DNA of 64,000 nt from the NCBI RefSeq assembly GCF_001908375.1, contig NZ_CP017244.1:1860001-1924000 (forward strand), written 5' to 3'. Shown piece after piece: positions 1 through 9,430 of this stretch; within the stretch, counting starts at the first letter, position 1; each line of letters starts with the position of its first letter. The notes beneath the pieces are model-generated. The model was not told where the DNA came from. It searched no databases and saw only the letters and a program-made list of their open reading frames with translations. Position numbers and translations under genes: made by a program. The stretch comes from Rhizobium etli 8C-3 (GTDB taxonomy: Bacteria; Pseudomonadota; Alphaproteobacteria; Rhizobiales; Rhizobiaceae).

Positions 1-186
1 TGGTATTTAAAGTCGCAAGCCTCGACCGTTGTCGAGGCGCTGCGGAGTTATGGGGAGATCATGGAGATAGCTACTTTGACAACGACCTGTCGAGGCGCAC
101 GAGCCAGGGATTAAGACGCGCCTGGTCGCACAGTTCGCATATATCGACGGCACGCCGTCCTAGATTCGAAAATCGGAAATCATTGC
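1..186. other. Left-edge stretch with a short open frame
   Basis: Frame 1 is open from the window edge to a TAA ending at 114 (37 codons). It could be the tail of a gene cut by the edge or of a decayed gene. I do not recognise the peptide. The rest, up to the start at 187, shows no clear terminator or strong promoter. Confidence 0.2.
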
Positions 187-1038
187 ATGCTTGGATTTGG
201 CAACTCCCCACAGGAGGCGCTGGTCTCGTCTCTGCTCGTCATGGCGCTCGTCGGCTTTTTAGCGTCGAGCCTGATGCGCTGGCGCGGCCCAGCCCGGCTT
301 ACCGATCTGCTGATGCCGGCAGCATTGCTTGCAGCGTATTGGCTCGCCTATAACAAGGTGCCGACCTTTCCGCCTGTCGGTGCGGTCAACAAGGTGTTTT
401 ACGTGATCGCCTTTGGAACGGCGATCGGCTTCGCCGCCGAGATTGCCGCTCCACGCGCCTTGCGCCTTCTAGCACTTCTCCAGCCGGCCGCAGCCGCATT
501 CTATGTCGGTTCGCCGCGATTGGGGATAGCGTCCTGGGAAGTGGTGCTCGCAGCAGCCGCCGGAATGGCTGTCATGGGGATGGTGCTGCGCGGAGCAACG
601 GGCGCAGAAGACGACGTAAAGCGCGGCGGCGTCGTTGCCGTACTTGCTCTCGGCTTCGCCCCGATAGCCCTTCTCGGCGCCTCGTCTTCCTCGTTTCAGC
701 TCTGCCTGCTCTTTGCGGGCGGGTGCTTTGGGATCATGGTCATTCACGCCGTAAAGCCTGCCTACCGTTTTGGCGGCGCCTCGGCGATCGGCGCGTTGGG
801 GGGCCTGATCGCCATTGCCGATACTGTTCTGCTGATCACGCGCAAGGCCGACCCCATCGCACTCGCGGTTCTCGCTCTGTGCGTCGTGCTGCCGGCACTC
901 TCAGAGCGGACCTGCCGGACGTTGGGCGTGTCTTTGCCGTTTCCGCGCCTTTTCGTCCACGTCATCTTGGCTGTAGTGCCGGCTGCAGCGGCCTTTGCCG
1001 TCGCATTTCTCGATTATGGGTCGAGCTTTCCAGTTTAA
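187..1038 (+). CDS. Polytopic inner-membrane protein of unknown function
   Basis: 283 residues, almost wholly hydrophobic, with about nine or ten predicted membrane segments from residue 13 to the C-terminus and only short polar loops (for example around 137-145). No catalytic or transport motif is recognisable. The ATG at 187 is the first in frame; its ribosome binding site is weak. A YceI-type periplasmic protein starts 20 nt after the stop behind a strong AGGAGG, so the two probably form a small operon. In other bacteria yceI is often paired with a cytochrome b561-like membrane protein, but I see no heme-ligating histidine pattern here, so that role is not claimed. Confidence 0.7.
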   Translation: MLGFGNSPQEALVSSLLVMALVGFLASSLMRWRGPARLTDLLMPAALLAAYWLAYNKVPTFPPVGAVNKVFYVIAFGTAIGFAAEIAAPRALRLLALLQPAAAAFYVGSPRLGIASWEVVLAAAAGMAVMGMVLRGATGAEDDVKRGGVVAVLALGFAPIALLGASSSSFQLCLLFAGGCFGIMVIHAVKPAYRFGGASAIGALGGLIAIADTVLLITRKADPIALAVLALCVVLPALSERTCRTLGVSLPFPRLFVHVILAVVPAAAAFAVAFLDYGSSFPV

Positions 1039-1057
1039 CATCAGGAGGAGAATGGAA

Positions 1058-1642
1058 ATGAAATACCGACTTGCAGCATTGCTACTTTCGATGACGGCGC
1101 TCGCCGGCGCGGTGTCGCCCGCCTGGGCCGCGAAATTCGACATCGATCCCGTCCATTCGGGCATCGCTTTCTACATCGATCATCTGGGCTTTACGAAGGT
1201 GATCGGTGTCGCGCAAGAGTTCTCTGGCAGCTTCGATTTCGACGCTTCCAAGCCGGACGCCAGCAGCCTCGATGTCAAGGTCACCGTCGCCTCGATCTCG
1301 ACGAACAACAAGCAGCGTGACGGTGACATCCAGGGTGCGGACTGGTTCAACGCCACTGAATTTCCCGAAATCACGTTTGTCGGCAAGGAGTTCAAGAAGA
1401 CAACCGAGAATACCGGACAGATCGTCGGAGACCTGACGATAGCGGGCGTCACCAAATCCACGACCTTGGACGTCACGTTCAACAAGGAAGGTCAAAACCC
1501 CTGGGATAAGAGCCACGTTGTCGGTTTCAGCGCGACCACCAAAGTCAAGCGCAGCGATTTCGGCATGAAGGCCGCACTCGGCATGATCGGCGACGAGGTC
1601 GATCTCGTGATCGAGGTGGAAGGTCGCGAACACCAGGGATAA
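1058..1642 (+). CDS. yceI: YceI-family periplasmic lipid-binding protein
   Basis: 194 residues from the chosen start. An N-terminal signal peptide (charged MKYR, hydrophobic core, cleavage after AWA near residue 24) is followed by the YceI beta-barrel: the opening FDIDPVHSGIAFYIDH, then FDFDASKPDASSLDVKV and the core WFNATEFPEITF. The family binds polyisoprenoid or other long-chain lipids in the periplasm. The ATG at 1058 sits 9 nt after AGGAGG (1043-1048); the ATG at 1052 is too close to it. The gene follows a membrane-protein gene by 20 nt and is closed by a strong terminator hairpin. Confidence 0.9.
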   Translation: MKYRLAALLLSMTALAGAVSPAWAAKFDIDPVHSGIAFYIDHLGFTKVIGVAQEFSGSFDFDASKPDASSLDVKVTVASISTNNKQRDGDIQGADWFNATEFPEITFVGKEFKKTTENTGQIVGDLTIAGVTKSTTLDVTFNKEGQNPWDKSHVVGFSATTKVKRSDFGMKAALGMIGDEVDLVIEVEGREHQG

Positions 1643-1671
1643 TGCAAGACCGTCAGGTCGTCTCCCTAGGA

Positions 1672-1701
1672 CGCCGTCGTTTGATCACGACGGCGCCTTT
1701 T
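1672..1701 (+). terminator. Rho-independent terminator after yceI
   Basis: Perfect 9-bp stem CGCCGTCGT (1672-1680) / ACGACGGCG (1687-1695) with a 6-nt loop, then CC and TTTT. It lies 29 nt after the yceI stop. Confidence 0.8.
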
Positions 1702-1882
1702 CTGTTGATGGACCGTCAGGCTGCACTCGCCCGGCCAAATCTGGTGAACACTCCGCTTGGCGCATCCGGCGTTGCGCCAAGGCGGAAGCGGGAAAGGACG
1801 GGCCGAAATTCGGCGGCTGCTGTACGGCAAGGCGTGCCCGCCGGTGAAGGCCACGCAACGGCAGAGATTCGCAATTCGTGTA

Positions 1883-1921
1883 TTTCGGATACTTTTTGGT
1901 ATGCAGATGCATTTCGGTATG
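1883..1921. promoter_or_regulatory. Operator-like palindrome cluster upstream of frmA
   Basis: The imperfect palindrome GGATAC-N6-GTATGC (1887-1904) is preceded by TTTC, and TTTCGGTATG follows at 1912-1921. The same core TTCGGATAC-N5-GGTAT recurs between the P450 and liv operons at 13431-13449, and CATACCGAAA (the inverse of TTTCGGTATG) at 13417-13426. The site lies about 215-250 nt before the frmA start. The long 1702-2135 leader otherwise shows no convincing gene. Confidence 0.5.
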
Positions 1922-2135
1922 TTAACGAGAAAATGCGGCTGAAGGATCTGAGGGGGTTGGCCCGCAGATCCGAGGGAGGATCAAGGGGTTTTTCAATTGG
2001 CATCTCGAACGCGGTGGATCCGGGCATCTTGCCCTGCGCGCGGCTATCCATCGCTTCGATCCTATCGCCTCTGACATGCGACTTCACTGATCACCGCCTT
2101 GCCGAAGCTCGGTTTTATTCGAAAGGAAATTCTAA

Positions 2136-3263
2136 ATGGACGTTCGCGCCGCCGTTGCCGTTCAGGCTGGAAAACCGCTGGAAGTCATGACCGTACAGCT
2201 TGAAGGCCCGCGGGCCGGCGAGGTTCTGGTCGAGGTCAAGGCGACCGGCATCTGCCACACCGACGATTTCACGCTGTCTGGCGCCGATCCGGAGGGCCTG
2301 TTTCCGGCAATCCTCGGCCATGAGGGTGCCGGCATCGTCGTCGATGTCGGACCGGGCGTCACTTCGGTCAAGAAGGGCGACCACGTCATTCCGCTCTATA
2401 CGCCGGAATGCCGTGAATGCCCGTCCTGCCTGTCGCGCAAGACCAACCTCTGCACGGCGATCCGCGCCACCCAGGGCCAGGGCCTGATGCCGGACGGCAC
2501 GAGCCGCTTTTCGATCGGCAAGGACAAGATCCATCACTACATGGGCTGCTCGACCTTTGCCAATTACACGGTGCTGCCGGAGATTGCCGTTGCCAAGGTC
2601 AATGCCGACGCCCCCTTCGACAAGATCTGCTATATCGGCTGTGGGGTCACCACCGGCATCGGTGCCGTCATCAACACCGCCAAGGTGGAGATCGGTGCCA
2701 CGGCCATCGTCTTCGGCCTCGGCGGCATCGGTTTGAACGTTCTCCAGGGCCTCAGGCTTGCCGGCGCCGACATGATCATCGGTGTCGACATCAACAATGA
2801 CCGCAAGGCCTGGGGCGAAAAGTTCGGCATGACGCATTTCGTCAATCCGAAGGAGGTCGAGGGCGACATCGTGGCCTATCTCGTCAACCTGACGAAGCGC
2901 GGCGCCGACCAGATCGGCGGTGCCGACTATACCTTCGACTGCACCGGCAACACGAAGGTGATGCGCCAGGCGCTGGAAGCCAGCCATCGCGGCTGGGGCA
3001 AGTCGATCGTCATCGGGGTGGCCGGTGCTGGCCAGGAGATCTCGACGCGTCCGTTCCAGCTGGTGACCGGCCGCAGCTGGATGGGCACGGCCTTCGGCGG
3101 CGCGCGCGGGCGAACCGACGTGCCGAAGATCGTCGACTGGTACATGGAAGGCAAGATCGAGATCGATCCGATGATCACCCATACGATGCCGCTCGAGGAC
3201 ATCAACAAGGGCTTCGGACTCATGCATGCCGGTCAAAGCATCCGCGGCGTGGTGATCTATTGA
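2136..3263 (+). CDS. frmA: S-(hydroxymethyl)glutathione dehydrogenase (class III alcohol dehydrogenase)
   Basis: 375 residues, full length. Zinc-dependent medium-chain dehydrogenase that oxidises S-hydroxymethylglutathione (formaldehyde plus GSH) to S-formylglutathione with NAD+. Visible features are catalytic-zinc residues C40 and H62-E63 (GHEGAG), the structural-zinc set C92/C95/C98/C106, the third catalytic Cys in YIGCGVTTGIGAV, and the nucleotide loop FGLGGIGLNV. The ATG at 2136 follows AAAGGAAATTCTAA, an acceptable ribosome binding site. No S-formylglutathione hydrolase gene (frmB/fghA) follows. A possible operator shared with the P450 cluster lies upstream, which would fit a role in clearing formaldehyde from O-demethylation. 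Confidence 0.95.
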   Translation: MDVRAAVAVQAGKPLEVMTVQLEGPRAGEVLVEVKATGICHTDDFTLSGADPEGLFPAILGHEGAGIVVDVGPGVTSVKKGDHVIPLYTPECRECPSCLSRKTNLCTAIRATQGQGLMPDGTSRFSIGKDKIHHYMGCSTFANYTVLPEIAVAKVNADAPFDKICYIGCGVTTGIGAVINTAKVEIGATAIVFGLGGIGLNVLQGLRLAGADMIIGVDINNDRKAWGEKFGMTHFVNPKEVEGDIVAYLVNLTKRGADQIGGADYTFDCTGNTKVMRQALEASHRGWGKSIVIGVAGAGQEISTRPFQLVTGRSWMGTAFGGARGRTDVPKIVDWYMEGKIEIDPMITHTMPLEDINKGFGLMHAGQSIRGVVIY

Positions 3264-3370
3264 GGCCAATCGTCGGATTGCGCGGGCCGGGGTTTCATAG
3301 GTTCGGCTGCGCCGGAACTGAACCCAGGCTCGCTTCAGATCGGTGACTTCAACATTCAAGGGAGGGATAC

Positions 3371-4945
3371 GTGCTGATAGGGTCGCCTCGAGAGAGGCTG
3401 GAAGGAGAAGCGCGCGTTGCAATGACGCCTGACAGCGCTATACAGCTTCAGAAACTCGGATATCAATGCGCCATCGAAACAGGCGCCGGCAAGCTTGCGG
3501 GCTTTTCCGACGATGCATACCGCGCCGCCGGCGTGACAGTTGTCGATACCGCCGAAACGCTCTTTGCAAGCGCCGACGTGATCGCGAAGGTGCGCCCGCC
3601 CAGCAGCGACGAGCTGTCGGCGCTCTCGCAGGGCAAGACGCTCATATCCTTCTTCTATCCGGCACAGAACAAGGACCTCCTGGACCAGGCGGGAGCGACC
3701 GGCGCCAACTTGATCGCCATGGACATGGTGCCGCGCATCTCGCGCGCCCAAAAGATGGACGCGCTGTCCTCCATGGCCAATATCGCCGGCTACCGCGCCG
3801 TGATCGAAGCGGGGAACAATTTCGGCCGCTTCTTCACCGGCCAGGTGACGGCCGCCGGCAAGATCCCGCCCGCCAAGGTGCTTGTCATCGGCGCGGGCGT
3901 CGCCGGTCTTGCCGCCGTCGGCACCAGTATTTCGCTCGGTGCCATCACCTATGCTTTCGACGTGCGCCCGGAAGTCGCCGAACAGATCGAATCCATGGGC
4001 GCGCAATTCGTCTTCCTCGACTTCGAGGAACAGCAGCAGGACGGGGCTGCGACCGGCGGCTATGCCGCGCCCTCCTCGCCTAAGTTCCGCGAGGCGCAAC
4101 TGAAGAAGTTCCGCGAAATCGCGCCTGACATCGACATCGTCATCACGACGGCGCTGATCCCCGGCCGCGACGCGCCCAAGCTGTGGCTTGCCGACATGGT
4201 GGCCGCGATGAAGCCGGGCTCCGTCATCGTCGACCTTGCCGCCGAGCGCGGCGGCAATTGCGACCTGACCGTTGCGGGCGAGAGAATCGTCTCCGACAAC
4301 GGCGTCGCCGTCATCGGCTATACCGACTTCCCAAGCCGAATGGCCGCACAGTCGTCGACGCTTTACGCGACCAACATCCGCCACATGATGACGGACCTCA
4401 CCCTTAAGAAGGACGGCGTCATCGTCCACAATATGGAAGACGACGTGATCCGCGGTGCGACGGTCGCTTTGAAGGGCGAAATCACCTATCCGCCGCCGCC
4501 GCCAAAGATTCGGGCGATTGCGGCGCAGAAGCCCAAGGAAAAGACCAGGGTGTTGACGCCCGAGGAAAGGCGCGCCGCAGAGGCGGCCGCCTTCAAGGCC
4601 GCGACGCAAAACCAGGTCGGCCTTCTCATTTTCGGCGGATTGCTCATGCTCCTCATCGGCGCCTTTGCGCCCCCCGTCTTCATGGGCCACTTCATCGTCT
4701 TCGCACTTGCCTGCTTCGTCGGCTTTCAGGTGATCTGGGGCGTTTCGCATTCGCTGCATACGCCGCTCATGGCCGTCACCAACGCCATCTCCGGCATCAT
4801 CGTCATCGGTGCGCTCCTGCAGATCACCGCTGCGGGTTGGCTGGTGACGGCGCTTGCGGCCATTTCCGTAACGATTGCGACGATCAACATCGTCGGCGGA
4901 TTCATGGTGACGCGCCGCATGCTGAACATGTTCCAGAAGTCCTGA
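3371..4945 (+). CDS. pntA: NAD(P) transhydrogenase subunit alpha
   Basis: 524 residues. The proton-translocating transhydrogenase alpha subunit carries the NAD(H)-binding domain I and N-terminal part of membrane domain II in one chain, as in E. coli PntA (about 510 residues). Seen: start region [14 protein letters not shown], nucleotide loop [30 protein letters not shown], then a basic/proline linker (PPPPPKIRA) and four hydrophobic helices at the C-terminus. It starts at GTG 3371 behind GGGAGG. Many alphaproteobacteria split this subunit into PntAA and PntAB; here it is fused. pntB begins 21 nt after the stop. Confidence 0.95.
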   Translation: MLIGSPRERLEGEARVAMTPDSAIQLQKLGYQCAIETGAGKLAGFSDDAYRAAGVTVVDTAETLFASADVIAKVRPPSSDELSALSQGKTLISFFYPAQNKDLLDQAGATGANLIAMDMVPRISRAQKMDALSSMANIAGYRAVIEAGNNFGRFFTGQVTAAGKIPPAKVLVIGAGVAGLAAVGTSISLGAITYAFDVRPEVAEQIESMGAQFVFLDFEEQQQDGAATGGYAAPSSPKFREAQLKKFREIAPDIDIVITTALIPGRDAPKLWLADMVAAMKPGSVIVDLAAERGGNCDLTVAGERIVSDNGVAVIGYTDFPSRMAAQSSTLYATNIRHMMTDLTLKKDGVIVHNMEDDVIRGATVALKGEITYPPPPPKIRAIAAQKPKEKTRVLTPEERRAAEAAAFKAATQNQVGLLIFGGLLMLLIGAFAPPVFMGHFIVFALACFVGFQVIWGVSHSLHTPLMAVTNAISGIIVIGALLQITAAGWLVTALAAISVTIATINIVGGFMVTRRMLNMFQKS

Positions 4946-4966
4946 TCAGGCCGCGGGGAATTGACA

Positions 4967-6340
4967 ATGTCTATCGGTATCCAAACTGCCGCCTATATTG
5001 CGGCTTCGGTTCTCTTCATCCTCGCGCTTGGCGGGCTTTCGGGCCAGGAAAGCGCCAAGCGCGCCGTGTGGTACGGCATCGTCGGCATGGCGATCGCGAT
5101 CATTGCGACGATCTTCGGGCCGGGCGTCGGCCTTTCGGTAATGCTCGTCGTCGTGCTGGGGGTCGGTGCGGTCGTCGGGGCGGTGATGGCGCGGCGCGTG
5201 GAAATGACTGGCATGCCGCAGCTCGTGGCCGCCCTTCACTCCTTTGTTGGCCTGGCTGCCGTCTTTATCGGCCTCAACTCCGACATAACGGCGCATGAAT
5301 TCACGACGCATGCAGAGCAGATCATCCACGAGGTGGAGATCTTCTTCGGGGTCTTCATTGGTGCCGTCACCTTTACCGGTTCGATCATCGCCTATGGGAA
5401 GCTCTCGGGCCACATCGGCGGTAAGGCACTCATCCTACCCGGTCGCCATGCCTTCAACCTCACGATGGTCGCCGCCTCTTTCGTCCTCATGTTGCTCTAC
5501 ATGAACAGCGCGGGCTCATGGACGCTCTATCTCATGACGCTGATCGCCTTCGTCATCGGCGCGCATCTCGTCATGGCGATCGGCGGGGCCGACATGCCGG
5601 TGGTCGTTTCCATGCTCAACTCCTATTCGGGCTGGGCAGCGGCGGCAACTGGATTCCTGCTCGGAAACGACCTTCTGATCGTCACCGGCGCGCTTGTTGG
5701 TTCCTCCGGCGCAATCCTCTCCTACATCATGTGCAAGGCGATGAACCGGCAGTTCCTGTCGGTGATCCTCGGCGGTTTCGGCAATGCCTCGGGCCCAGCG
5801 ATGGCCATCGAGGGCGAACAGGTTGCAATCGACGCCGAAGGCGCCGCCGCCGCGCTTAACGATGCGGATTCAGTCATCATCGTGCCCGGCTACGGCATGG
5901 CAGTTGCACAGGCACAGAGTGCGGTCTGCGAGCTCACCCGCAAGCTACGCGCCACCGGCAAGGATGTGCGTTTCGCAATCCACCCGGTTGCAGGCCGCTT
6001 GCCCGGTCACATGAACGTACTCCTGGCTGAGGCAAAGGTGCCCTACGACATCGTCCTGGAAATGGACGAAATCAACGACGACTTTTCCAATACCGACGTC
6101 GTCATCGTCATCGGTTCCAACGACATCGTCAATCCAGCCGCACAGGAAGATCCGAATTCGCCGATCGCCGGCATGCCGGTCCTGGAGGTTTGGAAAGCAA
6201 AGCAGGTCTTTGTTTCCAAGCGCGGCCAGGGGACCGGCTATTCGGGGATCGAAAACCCCTTGTTCTACAAAGAAAACACCCGGATGTATTACGGCGACGC
6301 CAAGGAGTCGATCAACAAGCTGCTGCCGATAATCAACTGA
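4967..6340 (+). CDS. pntB: NAD(P) transhydrogenase subunit beta
   Basis: 457 residues. Membrane domain II (eight or nine helices up to about residue 260) followed by the NADP(H)-binding domain III with [33 protein letters not shown], and the C-terminal [18 protein letters not shown]. With PntA it couples proton entry to NADPH formation from NADH. The ATG at 4967 is 7 nt after GGGGAA; a TTG two codons earlier is less likely. Confidence 0.95.
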   Translation: MSIGIQTAAYIAASVLFILALGGLSGQESAKRAVWYGIVGMAIAIIATIFGPGVGLSVMLVVVLGVGAVVGAVMARRVEMTGMPQLVAALHSFVGLAAVFIGLNSDITAHEFTTHAEQIIHEVEIFFGVFIGAVTFTGSIIAYGKLSGHIGGKALILPGRHAFNLTMVAASFVLMLLYMNSAGSWTLYLMTLIAFVIGAHLVMAIGGADMPVVVSMLNSYSGWAAAATGFLLGNDLLIVTGALVGSSGAILSYIMCKAMNRQFLSVILGGFGNASGPAMAIEGEQVAIDAEGAAAALNDADSVIIVPGYGMAVAQAQSAVCELTRKLRATGKDVRFAIHPVAGRLPGHMNVLLAEAKVPYDIVLEMDEINDDFSNTDVVIVIGSNDIVNPAAQEDPNSPIAGMPVLEVWKAKQVFVSKRGQGTGYSGIENPLFYKENTRMYYGDAKESINKLLPIIN

Positions 6341-6363
6341 GCCCCATTTCGTCCCTTTCTGGT

Positions 6364-6400
6364 GGGAGGGAGGGCTCGCCTGCACGGCGACTTCCCTCCC
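6364..6400 (+). terminator. Stable hairpin after pntB
   Basis: Stem GGGAGGGA (6364-6371) / TCCCTCCC (6393-6400) encloses a second stem CGCC/GGCG (6377-6389). It lies 24 nt after the pntB stop. No T-run follows, so it may be an mRNA 3'-end stabiliser rather than an intrinsic terminator. Confidence 0.45.
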
Positions 6401-6760
6401 CACAGAAGCATAACGCGGCCGGCCGCAACCGACAGCGATCCCAACACCTCGCACAGCAGATCCTTGAGGATGCCTCACTATTCATCCTTGCCGCTGCGGC
6501 GACGGCCCAGCAGGTCGCAGAAAATTCGAAGACTACCCTTTGAGCAACGTCCTGATCAAACCTTCGTCTGGTTGCGAGCCTAAACTGAAATGGATAGCTT
6601 GCTGCCACCATCGTCGACGGCCAAACCCGGGACCAGATCATGAATTCCTGCCTTGAAAACCTTCGGCCCTACATGCGGGACCGTGATCGGCTCAAGCCAT
6701 CTTTTTTGTTGTTCCCTGCCAATCGATATGCTGGCCTCATCTCCGAGCTATCCTAACATC
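6401..6760. other. Non-coding stretch between pntB and the VOC gene
   Basis: 360 nt. I see no open frame that resembles a protein and no repeat. It must hold the promoter of the downstream VOC gene, but I cannot place it. Confidence 0.4.
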
Positions 6761-7192
6761 ATGAAACTTGCTCACATAAACTTGGTCGCCCGAGATGCGG
6801 AAGCGCTTGCGGCGTTCTATGTAGATGTCTTGAGATGCGAGCACCTCCGGGAACCCAGGGCCTTATCGGGAGAAAGAGTGTCGCGAGGCAACGGGATTGC
6901 CAACTCACAGATCTACTCGATTTGGCTCAAGTTCCCCGAACTCGACCGCCCGTTCTTGGAAATACACGAGCACAAAGTCACGTATGATAGGGATCAGCCA
7001 AGAGTGAATGAACCGGGCTTCGCTCACCTATCGTTCCAGCTGAAAGATATCAGCGGTATACTCTCACAAATCATTCAGGCGGGTGGCGCGCAGATTGGCG
7101 AAATCACGGACCTTGGGACGGAGGAAAAGCCACTTCTGATCGCCTATGCGCGCGATCCAGAGGGAAATATACTCGAGCTGGAGCAGACCTAG
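6761..7192 (+). CDS. VOC (glyoxalase/bleomycin-resistance/dioxygenase) family protein
   Basis: 143 residues from the ATG at 6761, chosen because MKLAHINLVARDAEALAAFY is the canonical first strand of the fold; an in-frame ATG at 6728 would add an unrelated extension. Single VOC module with betaalphabetabetabeta pattern and likely metal ligands in AHINL, FLEIHEH and GNILELEQ. The ending YARDPEGNILELEQT is typical. The family covers lyases, dioxygenases and resistance proteins; no substrate can be assigned. It stands alone, convergent with the P450 operon, and a strong hairpin lies between them. Confidence 0.8.
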   Translation: MKLAHINLVARDAEALAAFYVDVLRCEHLREPRALSGERVSRGNGIANSQIYSIWLKFPELDRPFLEIHEHKVTYDRDQPRVNEPGFAHLSFQLKDISGILSQIIQAGGAQIGEITDLGTEEKPLLIAYARDPEGNILELEQT

Positions 7193-7206
7193 GTTGCAGG
7201 TCGTTG

Positions 7207-7230
7207 CCCGGGCGCGTTCAGCCGCCCGGG
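7207..7230. terminator. Hairpin between convergent genes
   Basis: Perfect 8-bp arms CCCGGGCG (7207-7214) and CGCCCGGG (7223-7230) with an 8-nt loop, between the VOC stop and the ferredoxin stop. It lacks a clear T-run on either side. Confidence 0.5.
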
Positions 7231-7281
7231 ATGTTCGCGAGATTGACCTGTCACGTCCCCTGTTCGAAAGTGGACCTCGTT

Positions 7282-7602
7282 CTAGTCCTCGGGGGCAATT
7301 CCGATCACGATGCCACTGAGTGTCTCGTCGAACGGTATCTGACAGGAAAGCCGGGAGCGCTCCTGACGGTAGTCTGATCCCTCGAGCAGCTCGGTCTCAT
7401 CGATCGAGGGCACCGGTAGACTTGCGCTCGTGGGAAGCTGCTCGACATACACGTGGCAGGTGGCGCAGGACAGACAGCCGCCGCACATCGCCAAAAGTTC
7501 GTCAAACCCGGCGTTGCGGATATTCTCCATGAGCGAGGCGCCTATCCGTCCGTCGAAGCTATGGAGCCCTCCGTCTCGGGTCCGTACTGATATGGTAGCC
7601 AT
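7282..7602 (-). CDS. 2Fe-2S ferredoxin (P450 redox partner type)
   Basis: 106 residues. Adrenodoxin/putidaredoxin-type ferredoxin with cluster ligands C40, C46, C49 (CGGCLSCATCHVYV) and C87 (LSCQIPF). It passes electrons from the reductase upstream to the P450 of the same operon. Start: ATG at 7602 with GGAGG five bases ahead; a GTG at 7635 overlapping the reductase stop is possible but has no comparable site. An extra Cys (C43) sits inside the cluster loop, where putidaredoxin has Ser. Last gene of the operon. Confidence 0.92.
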   Translation of the reverse strand: MATISVRTRDGGLHSFDGRIGASLMENIRNAGFDELLAMCGGCLSCATCHVYVEQLPTSASLPVPSIDETELLEGSDYRQERSRLSCQIPFDETLSGIVIGIAPED

Positions 7603-7631
7603 TTTTCCTCCACTTTCTGCGCTCTTGACGC

Positions 7632-8873
7632 TCACGACGTGACGAAGTCGATTTCATTGAGTTGTCTCGATGTGTCCGCCAAAGCGGCGGGATCGATCCT
7701 GGCCGCGCTGTCGACAAGCTTTCGCCCTTGCACGTAATCGCGTGGCGAATTGATGCAATCGAGGGCAAGAACCGCCCCGTTCTTCAGATAGATGACACTG
7801 AACCTCCGCGAGGCAGGATCTCCTCTCGTGACGACACTGTCGAAGCCGTAATTGAGGCCGACCGTCTGCATTTTCAGGTCGTACTGATTGGACCAGAACC
7901 ACGGCGTTGCATCATATGCCTTGAACTCCCCGCAGATCGCCTTTGCAGCAGTGGTCGCCTGATCGGTCGCGTTCTGCACCGATTCGATGCGGATGCCAGG
8001 ACCGTTTTCCAGGCGGGCGCAGTCGCCGATGCAATAGATATCGGGCACTGACGTACGACAAAACTCGTCGACATCGACACCGTTTGCGCCCTTAGCTCCG
8101 GCGGCAATCAGTGGACCAACCGACGGGATGATGCCAATTCCGACGACGACTATGTCGGCTGCAATCGCCTCGCCGGCTTCAAGAACCACACGCGAAACCC
8201 GCCCGTTCACGCCCTCCAAGGAGGCGACATTGCTGTTGAGACGGAGATCGACGCCGCGCGCCCGATGCTCGTTTTCGTAAAACCGTGAAATTGGTTCCCC
8301 CGCCACACGCGCCAGCACACGGTCAAGGGCCTCGACCAGGGTCACCTCCTTGCCGATCTTTCGGAACACTGCCGCCGCTTCCAGGCCGACGTAACCGCCG
8401 CCGATGATCACGATTCTCCGGGCGTTGGGAAGCACATCGATCAGTGCGTCACAATCCGCCTTGCTGCGGATGTAGAAAATTCCTGCCAGGTCGCTGCCCG
8501 AACAGGAAAGCTTCCGCGGATCGCCCCCGGCGGCCCAAACCATCTGGCCGTAGGAGAAATACTCGCCACCATCGGTGACCACGATGCGAGCCGTGGGATC
8601 GACGGCGCTCACATGCCGCCCAAGCAACAATTCCACCTCACGCGTCCCCCAGAAATCCTGGGGCCGTAGATGCATCCTTTCGAATGTCTTCGTGCCAGCC
8701 AGATAATCCTTCGAAAGCGAGGGGCGGTCATAGGGAAGGTCCGGTTCAGCGCCGATCAGCGCGATGCTTCCCGAAAACCCCGATTGCCTGAGTGCAGCGG
8801 CTGTCTGCGAACCGCCGTGTCCGCCGCCGACGATCACACAGTCGAAAGATCGGGTGAGGTTGTCCGGCCTCAT
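7632..8873 (-). CDS. FAD-dependent ferredoxin reductase (putidaredoxin reductase type)
   Basis: 413 residues. FAD loop VIVGGGHGGSQTAAALR (about 13-29), PYDRPSLSKDYLAG, NAD(P)H loop VIIGGGYVGLEAA, and the FAD-binding YCIGDCA region, in the usual order of oxygenase-coupled reductases. It takes electrons from NAD(P)H to the 2Fe-2S ferredoxin. The ATG at 8873 overlaps the cupin stop as ATGA; a longer upstream frame inside the cupin gene is not needed. The P450, this reductase and the ferredoxin make a complete class I P450 system. Confidence 0.92.
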   Translation of the reverse strand: MRPDNLTRSFDCVIVGGGHGGSQTAAALRQSGFSGSIALIGAEPDLPYDRPSLSKDYLAGTKTFERMHLRPQDFWGTREVELLLGRHVSAVDPTARIVVTDGGEYFSYGQMVWAAGGDPRKLSCSGSDLAGIFYIRSKADCDALIDVLPNARRIVIIGGGYVGLEAAAVFRKIGKEVTLVEALDRVLARVAGEPISRFYENEHRARGVDLRLNSNVASLEGVNGRVSRVVLEAGEAIAADIVVVGIGIIPSVGPLIAAGAKGANGVDVDEFCRTSVPDIYCIGDCARLENGPGIRIESVQNATDQATTAAKAICGEFKAYDATPWFWSNQYDLKMQTVGLNYGFDSVVTRGDPASRRFSVIYLKNGAVLALDCINSPRDYVQGRKLVDSAARIDPAALADTSRQLNEIDFVTS

Positions 8874-9430
8874 CTCACGACCTTCCTTTCGGCGCCGATG
8901 AGGACGAAGCACATCGTGGCGGGCCTGTCGCCCTTGTTGCGCCAGGCGTGGCGGGTGCCGCACTGGACCACGATGTCGCCCTGCTTCAGCAAGGTTTCAG
9001 CGCCATCGTCGAGTTCGAGCCAGATCTCGCCGTCGAGGACCATATCGTAGTCGACCGTGTCGGTGGTGTGCATACCTGGCGCGTCGGGCTCGAATGCCTG
9101 GATGAGGCCAGGGATGTGGACTGCCTGCTCCTCAAAGGCGCAGGCGGGATCGACGGTCGCAAATACCGAATCCGGCGGGAAGACGACAATCATGAGTTTC
9201 GTCGCACCGGGTTCAGGCTTGATCAATATCTGCGGGGGTGCCTGCTCCGCACAATCCTGCGGAAGGAAGGGTTTTGCGGCGGTGGCGTAAAGAACCGAAG
9301 TCAAATGTCCGGGCACGGAATCGTAGGCGTGGGCGTTGGGGGGCGGGCCATCGCTGACGAAGACCGACTTGCCGTCCCTGATGCCCGTGACGACGCGGCG
9401 GGGAATGCGCACTTCGGCAGCCCTATTCAT
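8870..9430 (-). CDS. Single-domain cupin protein
   Basis: 186 residues. The C-terminal half is a cupin_2 barrel: motif 1 [22 protein letters not shown] and motif 2 [20 protein letters not shown]. Motif 1 keeps one His and has Asp at the place of the second His, so the metal site is atypical. The N-terminal 95 residues ([18 protein letters not shown]) match a common arrangement in small cupins near aromatic-degradation genes. Function unknown; a role as ring-cleaving or auxiliary enzyme cannot be excluded. Start overlaps the aldolase end by 8 nt; end overlaps the reductase by 4 nt. Confidence 0.8.
   Translation of the reverse strand: MNRAAEVRIPRRVVTGIRDGKSVFVSDGPPPNAHAYDSVPGHLTSVLYATAAKPFLPQDCAEQAPPQILIKPEPGATKLMIVVFPPDSVFATVDPACAFEEQAVHIPGLIQAFEPDAPGMHTTDTVDYDMVLDGEIWLELDDGAETLLKQGDIVVQCGTRHAWRNKGDRPATMCFVLIGAERKVVR

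Noticed and set aside
1..114. Possible transposase tail at the left edge
   Set aside because: A short LRSYG-like string is reminiscent of IS6 transposases, but the following residues do not match and no terminal inverted repeat is visible.
1642..2190. Open frame running from yceI into frmA
   Set aside because: It contains the terminator hairpin, overlaps the frmA start in another frame and has no protein-like pattern.
2115..4759. Long open frames on the minus strand opposite frmA and pntA
   Set aside because: They mirror high-GC codon structure of the plus-strand genes, are rich in Arg/Asp/His, and lack ribosome binding sites and known domains.
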